Shown: positions 41,545 through 50,818, numbered from the stretch's first letter. The stretch is 64,000 nucleotides of DNA from Mycolicibacterium elephantis DSM 44368 (GCF_004014805.1 NZ_ATDN01000019.1:46458-110457), one strand, 5' to 3'. The notes: generated by a model from the letters alone, not told the origin. Numbers and translations are program-made.

Positions 41545-42681
41545 GTGGCCAAGAACTACGTCAAAGTCTCGGCCAACGTCGCCGACACCGTCCGGCCGAC
41601 AGTTGTGGGCGCGGATCGGCATCCGGTCCTGCATGCCCTGCGCACAGTTGCCGCGCGGGTGACCTTCCCGCTGCTGCCCGACGACTACCTCCAGCTCGCC
41701 AACCCGTTGTGGTCGGCGCGCGAGCTTCGGGGGCGGGTGGTTCAAGTGCGCCGGGAGACCGTCGACTCGGCGACATTGGTCATCAAACCGGGATGGGGAT
41801 TTTCCTTCGACTACGAACCGGGCCAGTACATCGGTATCGGCGTGCTGGTCGAGGGCCGCTGGCGGTGGCGGTCGTATTCGTTGACGTCGAGTCCGGTCGC
41901 CGCGAAGAAGACGATCACGATCACGGTCAAAGCCATGCCCGAGGGGTTCCTGTCGAGCCATCTGGTCAGCGGGGTGGCTCCCGGCACGATCGTGCGGCTG
42001 GCCGCGCCCCAGGGCAACTTCGTCATGCCCGATCCCGCTCCGCCCAAGGTGCTGTTCCTCACCGGCGGCTCGGGCGTCACTCCGGTGATGTCGATGCTGC
42101 GCACGCTGGTGCGGCGCGACCAGATCACCGACATCGTCCATTTACATTCGGCGCCAACGGAATCGGACGTGTTGTTCGCGAACGAGCTGGAGAGGTTGGC
42201 GGCGGCGCATGCCGGCTACACGCTGCGGCTGCGCGCCACCCGAACCCAGGGTCGCCTGGATCTGTCCCGGCTGGCCGACGAAGTCCCCGACTGGCAAGAA
42301 CGCCAGACCTGGGCCTGTGGCCCCGAAGGGATGCTGGACGCGGCCACTCGCGCCTGGAGCGCTGCCGGGGTGACCGAGCGCCTGCATCTCGAGCGATTCG
42401 CGGTCTCCAGGGCGCAGGTGCACGGGCAGGGCGGCACGGTGGAATTCGCCCGCAGCGGCAAGTCGGTCACCGTCGACGCCGCGACACCGTTGATGGAGGC
42501 CGGCGAGCAGGCGGGTGTCCGGATGCCGTTCGGCTGTCGGATGGGTATCTGCCAATCCTGTGTGGTCGGTCTGCTCGACGGGCACGTCCGGGACCTGCGC
42601 TCGGGCGTCGAACACGAACCGGGCAGCAGGGTGCAGACCTGCATCTCGGCGGCATCCGGCGATTGCGTCCTAGATGTGTGA
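41545..42681 (+). CDS. Ferredoxin reductase-like oxidoreductase, electron donor to DesA3 (Rv3230c)
   Basis: NADPH-dependent flavoprotein with a fused [2Fe-2S] domain, which supplies electrons to the DesA3 desaturase. The 378-residue product has the FAD motif [11 protein letters not shown], the NAD(P) site [29 protein letters not shown], and a C-terminal plant-type ferredoxin domain with [12 protein letters not shown] and a fourth Cys in VQTCIS. The GTG at 41545 follows the operator directly. desA3 comes 71 bases later behind a copy of the same operator. Confidence 0.92.
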   Translation: MAKNYVKVSANVADTVRPTVVGADRHPVLHALRTVAARVTFPLLPDDYLQLANPLWSARELRGRVVQVRRETVDSATLVIKPGWGFSFDYEPGQYIGIGVLVEGRWRWRSYSLTSSPVAAKKTITITVKAMPEGFLSSHLVSGVAPGTIVRLAAPQGNFVMPDPAPPKVLFLTGGSGVTPVMSMLRTLVRRDQITDIVHLHSAPTESDVLFANELERLAAAHAGYTLRLRATRTQGRLDLSRLADEVPDWQERQTWACGPEGMLDAATRAWSAAGVTERLHLERFAVSRAQVHGQGGTVEFARSGKSVTVDAATPLMEAGEQAGVRMPFGCRMGICQSCVVGLLDGHVRDLRSGVEHEPGSRVQTCISAASGDCVLDV

Positions 42682-42696
42682 AATACACCGCGTGCC

Positions 42697-42730
42697 AACC
42701 TACGGTTGGGTAGGTTACGGTAGCGTAGGT
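42697..42730 (+). promoter_or_regulatory. desA3 operator/promoter
   Basis: AACCTAC (42697-42703) and GTAGGTT (42710-42716) form a perfect inverted repeat with a six-base spacer; its right half begins the 21-base sequence (42710-42730) shared exactly with the reductase promoter. The layout is that of a TetR-family operator overlapping a -10 region. The regulator is not in the window as far as can be told. Confidence 0.65.
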
Positions 42731-42752
42731 CCGCGAGAGGAGGGTTAGCGAT

Positions 42753-43991
42753 ATGGCGATCACCGACGTACCGGAGTTTGCGCATCTGACCGATGTCGAC
42801 ATCGAGAGTCTGGCCTTCGAGCTCGACGCGATCCGCAGAGACATCGAGGATTCCCGCGGCGAGCGCGACGCGCGCTACATCCGGCGCACCATCGCCGCAC
42901 AGCGCGCCCTCGAGCTCGCGGGGCGGGTCATGCTGGCCGCAAGCTCGCGCCGCTCGGCGTGGTGGGCAGGCACCGTGACGCTCGGCGTGGCCAAGATCAT
43001 CGAGAACATGGAGATCGGCCACAACGTCATGCACGGCCAATGGGATTGGATGAACGATCCCGAGATCCACTCCTCGACCTGGGAATGGGACATGAGCGGG
43101 GCCGCCAAACACTGGCGGTTCACCCACAACTTCATGCACCACAAGTACACGAACATCCTCGGCATGGACGACGACGTGGGCTACGGCCTGCTCCGAGTGA
43201 CCCGCGATCAGAAGTGGAAGCCGCACAACGTCTTCAACCTGGTGTTCAACACCGTGCTTGCGCTGCTGTTCGAGTGGGGCGTGGCGCTGCAGCATCTCGA
43301 GATCGGCAAGATCGCCAAGGGCCGCGACGACCGCAAGGCCACGTTGAAGCGGCTGCGCGAGTTCGGCACCAAGGCTGGCAACCAGGTCTTCAAGGACTAC
43401 ATCGCTTATCCGGCAGTGACTTCCCTGTCGCCCGGTGCGACGTTCAAGTCGACCATGAAGGCCAACGCCGTCGCCAACATCATCCGCAACGTCTGGTCCA
43501 ACGCGGTGATCTTCTGCGGCCATTTCCCCGACGGCGCAGAGAAATTCACCAAGACGGACATGGCCGGGGAGAGCAAGGGGCAGTGGTACCTGCGGCAGAT
43601 GCTGGGGAGTGCCAACTTCGAGAACGGCCCGGTGCTGCGGTTCATGAGCGGCAACCTGTGCCATCAGATCGAGCATCACCTGTATCCGGATCTGCCGAGC
43701 AACCGGCTCTACGAGATCTCGATCCGCGTGCGCGAGATCTGCGACAAGTACGACTTGCCTTACACCACAGGCTCATTCCTGGTGCAGTACGGCAAGACGT
43801 GGCGCACCATCGCGAAGCTGTCACTGCCGGACAAGTACCTGCGTGACACCGCTGACGACGCGCCGGAAACCCGCAGCGAGCGGATGTTCGCCGAGCTGGA
43901 GCCGGCCCAGCGCCGGGGGCTGAAGTCCTCGATCGCCGCGGTGCGGGCACGCCGCCGCGAAATGCGCCTTGCCGCGAGCGTGCGTGTCTGA
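42753..43991 (+). CDS. desA3: Stearoyl-CoA delta-9 desaturase DesA3
   Basis: Membrane di-iron enzyme making oleoyl-CoA. The 412-residue protein has the histidine boxes GHNVMHGQW, HNFMHHKYTN and CHQIEHHLYPDLP and hydrophobic helices around them. GAGAGGAGGG precedes the ATG. The C-terminus ends RLAASVRV; M. tuberculosis DesA3 ends in LAA, reported to act as a degradation signal, which is not terminal here. The last four codons and stop lie in the 60-nt palindromic repeat at 43974. Confidence 0.95.
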   Translation: MAITDVPEFAHLTDVDIESLAFELDAIRRDIEDSRGERDARYIRRTIAAQRALELAGRVMLAASSRRSAWWAGTVTLGVAKIIENMEIGHNVMHGQWDWMNDPEIHSSTWEWDMSGAAKHWRFTHNFMHHKYTNILGMDDDVGYGLLRVTRDQKWKPHNVFNLVFNTVLALLFEWGVALQHLEIGKIAKGRDDRKATLKRLREFGTKAGNQVFKDYIAYPAVTSLSPGATFKSTMKANAVANIIRNVWSNAVIFCGHFPDGAEKFTKTDMAGESKGQWYLRQMLGSANFENGPVLRFMSGNLCHQIEHHLYPDLPSNRLYEISIRVREICDKYDLPYTTGSFLVQYGKTWRTIAKLSLPDKYLRDTADDAPETRSERMFAELEPAQRRGLKSSIAAVRARRREMRLAASVRV

Positions 43992-44033
43992 GGGCGACAC
44001 GCCGTCAAATTAGCGAACTCTACGCACGCTCAC
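43974..44033 (+). repeat. 60-nt palindromic element, copy A
   Basis: Ends GCGAGCGTGC and GCACGCTCAC, with an inner GTGTC/GACAC stem. The first 32 bases match 31 of 32 with the reverse complement of 44747-44778. It encodes the last residues of DesA3 and fills the gap between the converging desA3 and methyltransferase genes. Confidence 0.8.
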
Positions 44034-44037
44034 GTCG

Positions 44038-44691
44038 CTACGCGGGCGCGCAGTTCTGCGCCATCAGGAAGGCATGCGGCGTGGACTCGAAGCCGTCGTC
44101 GTTGGGTTCGCGCACCAAACCGGCGTACGGCAGAAAGCCGGTTTCCTCCAACAGCAGCGCGACGGCGTCGGGCTGTCTGCGGTAGAACGTCAACGACACC
44201 CGCTCGCCGAACAGCTCCCTGAACTCGCGGGGCTGTTCGCCCACCTGGAATGCGAGCAGCAGCCAGCCGTTCGGACGCAGCACCCGACGAAACTCGGCGA
44301 AAACCTGCGGCAGCAACTCATCTGGTACGTGGATCACCGAATACCACGCGCAGATGCCGTGCAGCTGGCCGTCGTCGAACCCCAGGTCCGTCATCGAGCC
44401 GACCCGAAACGGCAGGTCCGGGTTGCGGCGTCGGGCCTCGGCAATCATGTTGGGCGACAGGTCGATCCCCACTACATCGATGCCGTGGTCGGAAAGCATC
44501 TGGGTGGTGGCGCCGGTGCCGCATCCGACGTCTGCGACGACGCCGCCGCGGTCCACCAGCCCGGCGAAACCGGAGAGCATCGCGCGATCGAGGGGCTTGT
44601 CGCGGAGATGCTCGTGGAAGCGCTCGGCGTACGGTCCGGCTGTCAGGTCGTATCCGTGCCGCGTACGTTGCAGGAAATCCGGTTCGGTCAC
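44038..44691 (-). CDS. Class I SAM-dependent methyltransferase
   Basis: A 217-residue methyltransferase with the SAM-binding motif VVADVGCGTGATT (about 50-62), motif II VVGIDLSPNMI, and motif post-I/III VLRPNGWLLLAFQVGE. The substrate is unknown. The GTG start lies six bases after a TAGGGT box, so it is probably leaderless. It is bracketed by inverted copies of a 60-nt palindrome. Confidence 0.85.
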   Translation of the reverse strand: MTEPDFLQRTRHGYDLTAGPYAERFHEHLRDKPLDRAMLSGFAGLVDRGGVVADVGCGTGATTQMLSDHGIDVVGIDLSPNMIAEARRRNPDLPFRVGSMTDLGFDDGQLHGICAWYSVIHVPDELLPQVFAEFRRVLRPNGWLLLAFQVGEQPREFRELFGERVSLTFYRRQPDAVALLLEETGFLPYAGLVREPNDDGFESTPHAFLMAQNCAPA

Positions 44692-44697
44692 GCGCGA

Positions 44698-44703
44698 ACC
44701 CTA
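44698..44703 (-). promoter_or_regulatory. -10 box of the methyltransferase gene, leaderless
   Basis: TAGGGT on the minus strand, six bases before the GTG at 44691. Confidence 0.55.
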
Positions 44704-44718
44704 CGGTGCGCAGCGGTC

Positions 44719-44778
44719 GCGAGCGTGCACAAACTCGGCGAAATGCACGGCGTGTCGCCCTCTGACACGCACGCTCGC
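44719..44778 (-). repeat. 60-nt palindromic element, copy B (inverted relative to copy A)
   Basis: Perfect terminal arms GCGAGCGTGC (44719-44728) and GCACGCTCGC (44769-44778), with an inner stem around CGTGTCGCCCTCTGACACG. Same length as copy A and in opposite orientation. It lies between the methyltransferase start and the rsgA stop. Confidence 0.8.
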
Positions 44779-44792
44779 GCAGAATTGCGGGG

Positions 44793-45773
44793 TCATCTCT
44801 CGCGTAGGACGGCCAGAAGTCGCCGGGCCGCCGCGACCCGACCGGCCGCGGGTCCCGACAGCGCGTCCAGCGCACACTCCGGGTCGGCCGGCGGGCCCAT
44901 GTGGCCGCAGCCGCGCGGACACTCCTTGACCGCCTCGGCCAGATCCGAGAACGCCAGCACCACGTCGTCGGGTTCGATGTGGGCCAGCCCGAACGAGCGG
45001 ATCCCGGGCGTGTCGATCACCCAGCCGCCGCTGCTCAGCGGCAGGGCCACCGACTGGGTCGACGTGTGCCGTCCCCTGCCGATCTCGGTGACCTCCCCGA
45101 TGGCCCGTTCCGCCTCGGGCACAAGCCGATTCACCAGTGTCGACTTCCCGACCCCGGAGTGCCCGAGCAGCACGGTCACCTTGTCGGTCAGCAGCGCCTC
45201 GACGTCGTCGAGGGGGTCGTTCTGCCCGGCGGTCACCACGGTGAGGTCGAGATCGGCGAACTGCGCCGCGAACGGTTCCGGTGGCGCCAGATCCGTCTTG
45301 GTCAAGCACAGGATCGGCGTCACGCCGCCGGCATAGGCGGCGATGAGCGCGCGTTCGACCAGACCGGTGCGCGGCGGCGGGTCCGCCAGCGCCACCACGA
45401 TCAACAGCTGATCCGCGTTGGCGACGATCACGCGCTCGGTGGGATCGGTATCATCTGCGGTGCGCCGCAACACCGTTCGTCGTTCTCCGCGGCGCACGAT
45501 ACGCGCCAGGGTGTCCGGTTTGCCCGACAGGTCGCCGACGAGTCCGACTTCGTCGCCGACGACGATCGGGGTGCGGCCGAGTTCGCGGGCGCGCATCGCG
45601 GTGACGCGCCGATTCGGGTCACCGCCCAGCGCGCAACCCCACCGCCCGCGGTCCACCGTCACCACCATCGCCTCCTGCGCGTCGGCGTGGTCGGGCCGGA
45701 TCTTGGTCCGCGGCCGCGAGCCTCGGCCGGGCCGCACCCGGACGTCGGACTCGTCGTACTCGCGATGGATCAA
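44793..45773 (-). CDS. rsgA: Ribosome small-subunit GTPase RsgA
   Basis: Circularly permuted GTPase that assists 30S maturation. The 326-residue protein shows the permuted motif order G4 (LTKTDL), G1 (GHSGVGKST), G3 (DTPG) and a C-terminal zinc site ([16 protein letters not shown]). An OB-fold lies at the N-terminus. The TTG start at 45773 overlaps the aroA stop (TTGA), giving translational coupling and an N-terminus ([10 protein letters not shown]) like that of relatives. Confidence 0.93.
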   Translation of the reverse strand: MIHREYDESDVRVRPGRGSRPRTKIRPDHADAQEAMVVTVDRGRWGCALGGDPNRRVTAMRARELGRTPIVVGDEVGLVGDLSGKPDTLARIVRRGERRTVLRRTADDTDPTERVIVANADQLLIVVALADPPPRTGLVERALIAAYAGGVTPILCLTKTDLAPPEPFAAQFADLDLTVVTAGQNDPLDDVEALLTDKVTVLLGHSGVGKSTLVNRLVPEAERAIGEVTEIGRGRHTSTQSVALPLSSGGWVIDTPGIRSFGLAHIEPDDVVLAFSDLAEAVKECPRGCGHMGPPADPECALDALSGPAAGRVAAARRLLAVLRER

Positions 45774-47068
45774 GCGCCTGCCTCGGCGTCGAGTGCCTGA
45801 CCGGACATCATGTCGGCCCACAGTTCCGGGAAGTTCGGCAGCGTCTTGGACGTCGTCTCGATGTCCTCGACCCGCACCCCCGGTACCCGCAGGCCCACGA
45901 TGGCCCCCGCCGTGGCCATCCGGTGGTCGGCATAGGACCGCCACAGCCCACCGCGCAACGGCCGAGCGGTGATCACCAACCCGTCGGACGTCTCCTCGCA
46001 CTGCCCGCCCAGTCCGTTGATCTCCGCCGAAAGCGCTGCGAGGCGGTCGGTTTCGTGACCGCGCAGGTGTGCGACGCCGCGGAGGCGGGATACCGATCCC
46101 TCCGATGCCAGCGTCGCCAACGCGGCCACCGCCGGCGTCAGCTCGCCGACTTCGTTGAGGTCGACGTCGATGCCGTCGAACGTCTGCGGACCCCGCACCT
46201 CCAGGTGTGTATCACCGTGCTGCACAACAGCGCCGAGCTTCTCGAGAAGCGAGATGATCGTGGCGGCGGGCTGGATGCTGTCGCGCGGCCAGCCCGCGAT
46301 GCGCACCGTTCCGCCGCTGACCACCGCCGCCGCCAGAAACGGCACGGCGTTGGACAGGTCGGGTTCGATCACCCAGCGCCGCGCCGAGATCGGGCCGGGG
46401 GACACCCGCCACCGGTTGGGTTGGCCGTCGTCGACGTCGACGCCCGCCTCGCGCAGCATCGTCACCGTCATCGCCACATGCGGCGCCGACGGCACGGTCT
46501 CACCGGTGTGCACGACCGTGACGCCGTCGGTGAACGCCGCCCCGCACAACAACAACCCCGAGACGAACTGCGACGAGGCCGACGCGTCGATCCGCACCGT
46601 GCCACCGGCCACCGACCCGGTGCCGCGCACCGAGAACGGCAGCCCGTCGCCCTCGATCCGCACGCCGAGGCCGCGCAGCGCGTCGAGCAGCGGAGCGATC
46701 GGACGGGCGCGGGCCTGCGCGTCGCCGTCAAAGGTGACCGTGGCAGAGCCCAGCGCGGCGACCGGAGGGACGAACCGCAGTACGGTGCCCGCCAGGCCGC
46801 AGTCGATGTGGGCGCCCTCGGCGGGGGCGATGGCGCCGCTGACGGTCAACTCCTCGCCGGTGCCCTCGATCGTGACGCCCAGCGCCTGCAGCGCCGCGAT
46901 CATCAGGTCGGTGTCACGGCTGCGCAGCGCTCCGCGGATGGTCGACGGGCCATGAGGCGTCGCCAGCGCCGCGAGGACCAGCGCCCGGTTGGTCAGTGAT
47001 TTCGAACCCGGCACGGCGACCGTGGCGTGCACGGGACCCGACGCCGAGGGTGCCTGCCAGGTGCTCAC
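45770..47068 (-). CDS. aroA: 3-phosphoshikimate 1-carboxyvinyltransferase (EPSP synthase)
   Basis: Sixth step of the shikimate pathway, joining phosphoenolpyruvate to shikimate-3-phosphate. The 432 residues include [17 protein letters not shown], the motif [13 protein letters not shown] (in place of GNAGT(A/T)MR), [13 protein letters not shown] and [15 protein letters not shown] near the C-terminus. The GTG at 47068 has AGGA seven bases upstream. First gene of aroA-rsgA; divergent from the SRAP gene. Confidence 0.95.
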   Translation of the reverse strand: MSTWQAPSASGPVHATVAVPGSKSLTNRALVLAALATPHGPSTIRGALRSRDTDLMIAALQALGVTIEGTGEELTVSGAIAPAEGAHIDCGLAGTVLRFVPPVAALGSATVTFDGDAQARARPIAPLLDALRGLGVRIEGDGLPFSVRGTGSVAGGTVRIDASASSQFVSGLLLCGAAFTDGVTVVHTGETVPSAPHVAMTVTMLREAGVDVDDGQPNRWRVSPGPISARRWVIEPDLSNAVPFLAAAVVSGGTVRIAGWPRDSIQPAATIISLLEKLGAVVQHGDTHLEVRGPQTFDGIDVDLNEVGELTPAVAALATLASEGSVSRLRGVAHLRGHETDRLAALSAEINGLGGQCEETSDGLVITARPLRGGLWRSYADHRMATAGAIVGLRVPGVRVEDIETTSKTLPNFPELWADMMSGQALDAEAGA

Positions 47069-47132
47069 GGCTATATCCTGCCTGATCCCCACTGTCCCCT
47101 GTGTGTCACGGGCTTCTGCCACCATGGGAGGT

Positions 47133-47912
47133 ATGTGTGGACGTTTCGCGGTGACCACGGATCCGGCGCTGCTGGCCGAGAAGATCAAGGCGATCGACGA
47201 GACCACGTCGGCCCAGAAGGACGCGGCCGGGCCCAACTACAACGTCGCGCCGACCACCACGATCAGCGCGGTGGTCAAGCGCCACACCGAGCCCGACGAC
47301 GAGGCCACGCGCCGCATCCGGTCGATGCGGTGGGGCCTGGTGCCGCCGTGGGTCAAGGCGGCGAAGGACGGTGGCCCGGAGACCAAGGGCCCGTTGCTGA
47401 TCAACGCGCGCGCCGACAAAGTGACCACTTCGCCGGCATTTCGCAACTCGGCGAAGAACAAGCGTTGCCTGGTCCCGATGGACGGCTGGTATGAATGGCG
47501 CCCCAACGGCGAGCTGGCGTCGGGCAAGAAAGCGCCGAAGACGCCGTTCTACATGTACGGCGCCGACGGGGAGCCGTTGTTCATGGCGGGGCTGTGGTCG
47601 ACGTGGCGGCCCCGCGACGAGTCCGGGGATTCGTCCTCCGCGCCGCTGCTGAGCTGCACGATCATCACCACCGACGCGGCCGGGCCGCTGGCCGAGATTC
47701 ATGACCGGATGCCGCTGAGCATCAGCAGGAGCGACTGGGACCGCTGGCTGGACCCCGACGCGCCGATCGACGAGGGCCTGCTGCGGGGGCACGGAGATCT
47801 GGACCGGATCGAGATCCGTGAGGTCTCCCGGCTGGTCAACAACGTCCGCAACAACGGTCCGGAGCTGATCGAGCCGGCCGAGCCCGAGCCGGAGCAGGCC
47901 ACACTGCTGTAG
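47133..47912 (+). CDS. SRAP-family abasic-site crosslinking peptidase (YedK/HMCES-like)
   Basis: Forms a thiazolidine crosslink with abasic sites in single-stranded DNA through the N-terminal Cys2 once Met1 is removed. The 259-residue product begins MCGRF, with Asn in [14 protein letters not shown] and the catalytic Glu in GWYEWRP, and ends with the His motif EIHDRMP. An in-frame ATG at 47124 (MGGMCGRF) is rejected because it would bury Cys2. Rv3226c orthologue by synteny. Confidence 0.92.
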   Translation: MCGRFAVTTDPALLAEKIKAIDETTSAQKDAAGPNYNVAPTTTISAVVKRHTEPDDEATRRIRSMRWGLVPPWVKAAKDGGPETKGPLLINARADKVTTSPAFRNSAKNKRCLVPMDGWYEWRPNGELASGKKAPKTPFYMYGADGEPLFMAGLWSTWRPRDESGDSSSAPLLSCTIITTDAAGPLAEIHDRMPLSISRSDWDRWLDPDAPIDEGLLRGHGDLDRIEIREVSRLVNNVRNNGPELIEPAEPEPEQATLL

Positions 47913-47989
47913 GAACTTTGATTCACTTTCATCGCGAAACAAAGCGAGGCGCTCGGCGTGAAACGGGCGTGCCGAACCTGAATGATGAT

Positions 47990-47995
47990 TAACAT
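47990..47995 (+). promoter_or_regulatory. -10 box before the small membrane protein
   Basis: TAACAT, six bases before the ATG at 48002. It favours that ATG over the one at 47996 and marks the likely start of the MpaB cassette transcript. Confidence 0.5.
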
Positions 47996-48001
47996 ATGGG
48001 C

Positions 48002-48232
48002 ATGATCACCGCAGTCCGCAAGGTGTTGGCCTTCGAGATGACCATCGCCGAGTGGATCGGCACGGCGATCATCCTCGCCGTGCCCTACCTCGTTGTGGGA
48101 GCGGTCTGGACGGCGTTTCACCTCGATTACATCAACTCGATCAACCCCGAAGGCGTGAACCGGCTGATCGCCCTTCTCGGCTCGGTCGCGACGTGGCCGG
48201 TGCTGCTCTTCTCCACCGTGTGCATGACATGA
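48002..48232 (+). CDS. Small two-helix membrane protein, paralogue of the gene at 49095
   Basis: A 76-residue protein with two predicted membrane helices (IAEWIGTAIILAVPYLVVGAVW and LIALLGSVATWPVLLFSTV) joined by a short polar loop, ending in CMT. It aligns with the small protein at 49095-49337 (PYL(V/L)(V/I)G.VW, then WP(V/L)LL and a final CM). Function unknown. ATG 47996 is an alternative two codons upstream. Its stop overlaps the MpaB-like start (ATGA). Confidence 0.7.
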   Translation: MITAVRKVLAFEMTIAEWIGTAIILAVPYLVVGAVWTAFHLDYINSINPEGVNRLIALLGSVATWPVLLFSTVCMT

Positions 48233-49092
48233 CGCCCGCCGACAACCGCATCACCATCACCAGACGCACCGCGCGATGGGACACCGAACCGGTGACCGCG
48301 GCCGAGGCGATGGACTTCTGGGCGTTCGCCGCCGGGGCCGCCAACGTGATCATGCAGTTGTCGCGGCCGGGGGTGGGGTACGGCGTCGTCGAGAGCAAGG
48401 TCGACTCCGGAAACCTGCTGAAACATCCGTGGAAGCGGGCCAGAACGACGTTTCAGTACCTGGCGGTCGCGGTGCTCGGGAAACCGCAGGACCGCGCGGC
48501 GTTCCGGGAGGCGGTCGACGGGGCGCACCGGCACGTGAAGTCCACGCCCGAGAGCCCTCTGCGCTACAGCGCGTTCGATCGCGATCTTCAAATGTGGGTC
48601 GCGGCATGTCTTTTCGTGGGGCTGGAAGACACCTATCAACTGCTGCGCGGCGAGATGACGCCGGAACAGGCCGAGCAGTTCTACAGATCCGCATGGACGC
48701 TGGGCACCACACTGCAGGTCAGCGAGGACCAATGGCCGCCCACCCGAGCGGCGTTCGACGCCTACTGGGACGAGGCGTGTCGGCAGGTCAGCATCGATGA
48801 CCGGGTCCGCGGTTATCTGCTCGACATGCTGAACCTGCGCATGATCAACCCGTTGCTGGGCCTGCCGTTCCGGCCGCTGTTGAAGTTCCTTACGGCCGGC
48901 TTCCTCGCGCCGGTCTTTCGCGACGCGATGGGCCTGAAGTGGAGCGACTTCAGGCAGCGCCAATTCGAGAACCTGTTCCTGCTCGTCGCGTTCGCCAACC
49001 GGTTCCTACCGGTGTTCATCCGCCAGGGCGGCAGTTACGTGCTGCTCGCCGACGTGCGCCGTCGGGTCCGGCAACAGCGCGCGCTGGTGTGA
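48229..49092 (+). CDS. MpaB-like oxygenase family protein (DUF2236)
   Basis: A 287-residue member of the DUF2236/MpaB family, which includes the rubber oxygenase Lcp and fungal MpaB; several are heme proteins. Visible family segments are AGAANVIMQLSRPGVGYGVVES near the N-terminus, FDRDLQMWVAACLFVGLEDTYQLL, and FLPVFIRQGGSYVLLADVRRR at the end. Whether this one binds heme cannot be told. It overlaps the upstream small membrane protein and is followed after two bases by the second, so all three are one operon. Confidence 0.8.
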   Translation: MTPADNRITITRRTARWDTEPVTAAEAMDFWAFAAGAANVIMQLSRPGVGYGVVESKVDSGNLLKHPWKRARTTFQYLAVAVLGKPQDRAAFREAVDGAHRHVKSTPESPLRYSAFDRDLQMWVAACLFVGLEDTYQLLRGEMTPEQAEQFYRSAWTLGTTLQVSEDQWPPTRAAFDAYWDEACRQVSIDDRVRGYLLDMLNLRMINPLLGLPFRPLLKFLTAGFLAPVFRDAMGLKWSDFRQRQFENLFLLVAFANRFLPVFIRQGGSYVLLADVRRRVRQQRALV

Positions 49093-49094
49093 CC

Positions 49095-49337
49095 ATGCTG
49101 CGCCGGGTGCTGAGCCGACGCGTCAGTGTCGAGGCGATGATCGAGTTCGCGATGTGGTTCGCGATCCCCTACCTGCTCATCGGGCTGGTGTGGGCGTTCT
49201 TCGACGCCGAGCAGGTGCGCGCCATCGAGACCGCGCTGCAGACCCGGTTGCCAGCGGGCGCCGACATCGCGGCATTCGTGCAGACGACGTTGCTGTGGCC
49301 GCTGCTGCTGCTCGGCACCGACGTCTGCATGGCCTGA
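49095..49337 (+). CDS. Small two-helix membrane protein, paralogue of the gene at 48002
   Basis: An 80-residue protein with helices at EFAMWFAIPYLLIGLVWAFF and TTLLWPLLLLGTDVCMA, separated by an acidic loop. The pattern PYL..G.VW ... WP.LL ... CM matches the protein at 48002-48232, so the two arose by duplication around the MpaB-like gene. Possibly they anchor the oxygenase or form its redox partner; this is inference. Confidence 0.7.
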   Translation: MLRRVLSRRVSVEAMIEFAMWFAIPYLLIGLVWAFFDAEQVRAIETALQTRLPAGADIAAFVQTTLLWPLLLLGTDVCMA

Positions 49338-49342
49338 ACACC

Positions 49343-49373
49343 TTGACAGAGGAATTCTCGGTACAGCTAGAGT
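49343..49373 (+). promoter_or_regulatory. Promoter of the TetR gene
   Basis: Consensus TTGACA (49343-49348) and TAGAGT (49368-49373) with a 19-base spacer; the GTG follows seven bases later. A GAATTC-centred near-palindrome lies in the spacer and may be the TetR operator. Confidence 0.5.
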
Positions 49374-49380
49374 AATCCTC

Positions 49381-49971
49381 GTGCCCCGGAACATGGACGC
49401 GCGGAGCCGGCTGCTCACCGTGGCGCGACAGCGGTTCGCGGCCGAAGGCACCCTGTCCGCAACACTGGATCAGCTGCGGCGCGAGGCCGATGTCAGCGTC
49501 GGCGCGCTGTATCACCACTTCCCGGACAAACTCTCGCTGGCCGCTGCCGTCTACGCGCAGTTGATCGGGCAGTACCAGGCCGGATTCCTCGAGATGCTGC
49601 GCCGCCACGACACCGCGGAAGGCGGCATCCGCGGCGGGGTGGCCTACCACCTGGACTGGGTCAGCACGCACCGCGGGGAGGCATCGCTGCTGCTCGGTGA
49701 CCGCCTCGACAGTGAACAGTTGCGCGAGTCCAACGCCGCGTTCTTCGGATCGGTCCGAGACTGGTGGCGCCCACACCAGCGCTACGGGATGTTGCAACCG
49801 ATGCGCATCGGCATCACCGCCGCGCTGTGGTTGGGTCCGGCGCAGGAGTTCAGCCGCTACTGGATTTCGAGCTCCGAGCCCACGATGCCGAAGGAGGCGG
49901 TCCGCGCCTTCGCCGATGCCGCATGGGCGGCGTTGCGCGGCAAGGAAAGTCAACGAATGGACACATCATGA
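49381..49971 (+). CDS. TetR/AcrR-family transcription regulator
   Basis: A 196-residue regulator. The helix-turn-helix is ATLDQLRREADVSVGALYHHFPDKLSLAAAVY at about residues 27-58; the C-terminal ligand domain is divergent. GTG start with a likely leaderless promoter. Its stop overlaps the enoyl-CoA hydratase start (ATGA), so it probably controls that gene and perhaps the adjacent MpaB cassette. Confidence 0.85.
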   Translation: MPRNMDARSRLLTVARQRFAAEGTLSATLDQLRREADVSVGALYHHFPDKLSLAAAVYAQLIGQYQAGFLEMLRRHDTAEGGIRGGVAYHLDWVSTHRGEASLLLGDRLDSEQLRESNAAFFGSVRDWWRPHQRYGMLQPMRIGITAALWLGPAQEFSRYWISSSEPTMPKEAVRAFADAAWAALRGKESQRMDTS

Positions 49972-50813
49972 CACCGTCAGGCTCGCTGTACCAGACGATG
50001 GTCGCCTCCGGTGACGACGCCGACGCGCCTCAGCGGGTGCGCGTCGAGCGGCGCGGTGACAGAGCGGTGGTCACACTCGACGAACCCGAGCGGCTCAACG
50101 TGTTGTCCGCCCCGTTGGTACGCCAACTTCGTTGTGCGCTCAAGCATCTCGATGCTGATCCGGATGTCCGCTCGGTGGTGCTGACCGGCGCGGATCCCGG
50201 ATTCAGCGCAGGCGGCGACCTGAGGATGATGGAGGCCGCCGTCGAGCAACTCGGCGCACCCGAAGGGACGGCCGATGTGTGGCGCTGGATTCGTCGCGAG
50301 TTCGGCGGCATCGCCCGGCTCATCGCCGGATCAGAAACCGTGTTCGTGGCCGCGCTCAACGGCGCGGCGGCCGGGGTGGGGCTGGCGTGGGCGCTGACGT
50401 GCGATCTGGTGATCGCCAGCGAGCGTGCAATGATCGTGCCGGCGTTCGGGCGGCTGGGCCTGATTCCCGAGGTGGGCACCAGTTGGGCGTTGACCCGGCG
50501 GCTCGGGTACCAAGGGGCATTCGCGTACTACCTGCGCGGCGAGCACATCGACGCACAGGCGGCGTACCGACTGGGGTTTGTTCAGTAGGTGGTCGCCCAC
50601 GACCGCCTGATGGATGCGGCCGACGAATGGTGTTCGCGCATCAGCGAAATGCCCCCGCACGCGGTCGCGATGGCCAAACCGCTGTTGCGCGCGGCGGCGG
50701 ACGCGAACTGGGCCGACGCGCTCACCCTCGAGGAGTTCGCCGAGCCGACCTGCTTCACGACCGCCGCATTCGCCGACAGTGTGCACAGCATGCTGAACCG
50801 AACGGCTGAGTGA
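49968..50813 (+). pseudogene. Enoyl-CoA hydratase/isomerase interrupted by an amber codon
   Basis: Crotonase-fold protein whose frame is open for 281 codons except one TAG at 50586-50588. Before it are the oxyanion-hole segments GADPGFSAGGDLRMM and ALNGAAAGVGLAWALTCDLVIASE and the catalytic region FGRLGLIPEVGTSWALTRRLG; after it VVAHDRLMDAADEW continues in the same frame to a TGA at 50813. The family usually has a charged residue at this point (LGFVxxVV), so a GAG-to-TAG change is likely. The truncated product lacks the C-terminal helices, and activity is doubtful. Confidence 0.85.
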
Positions 50814-50818
50814 CCCCG

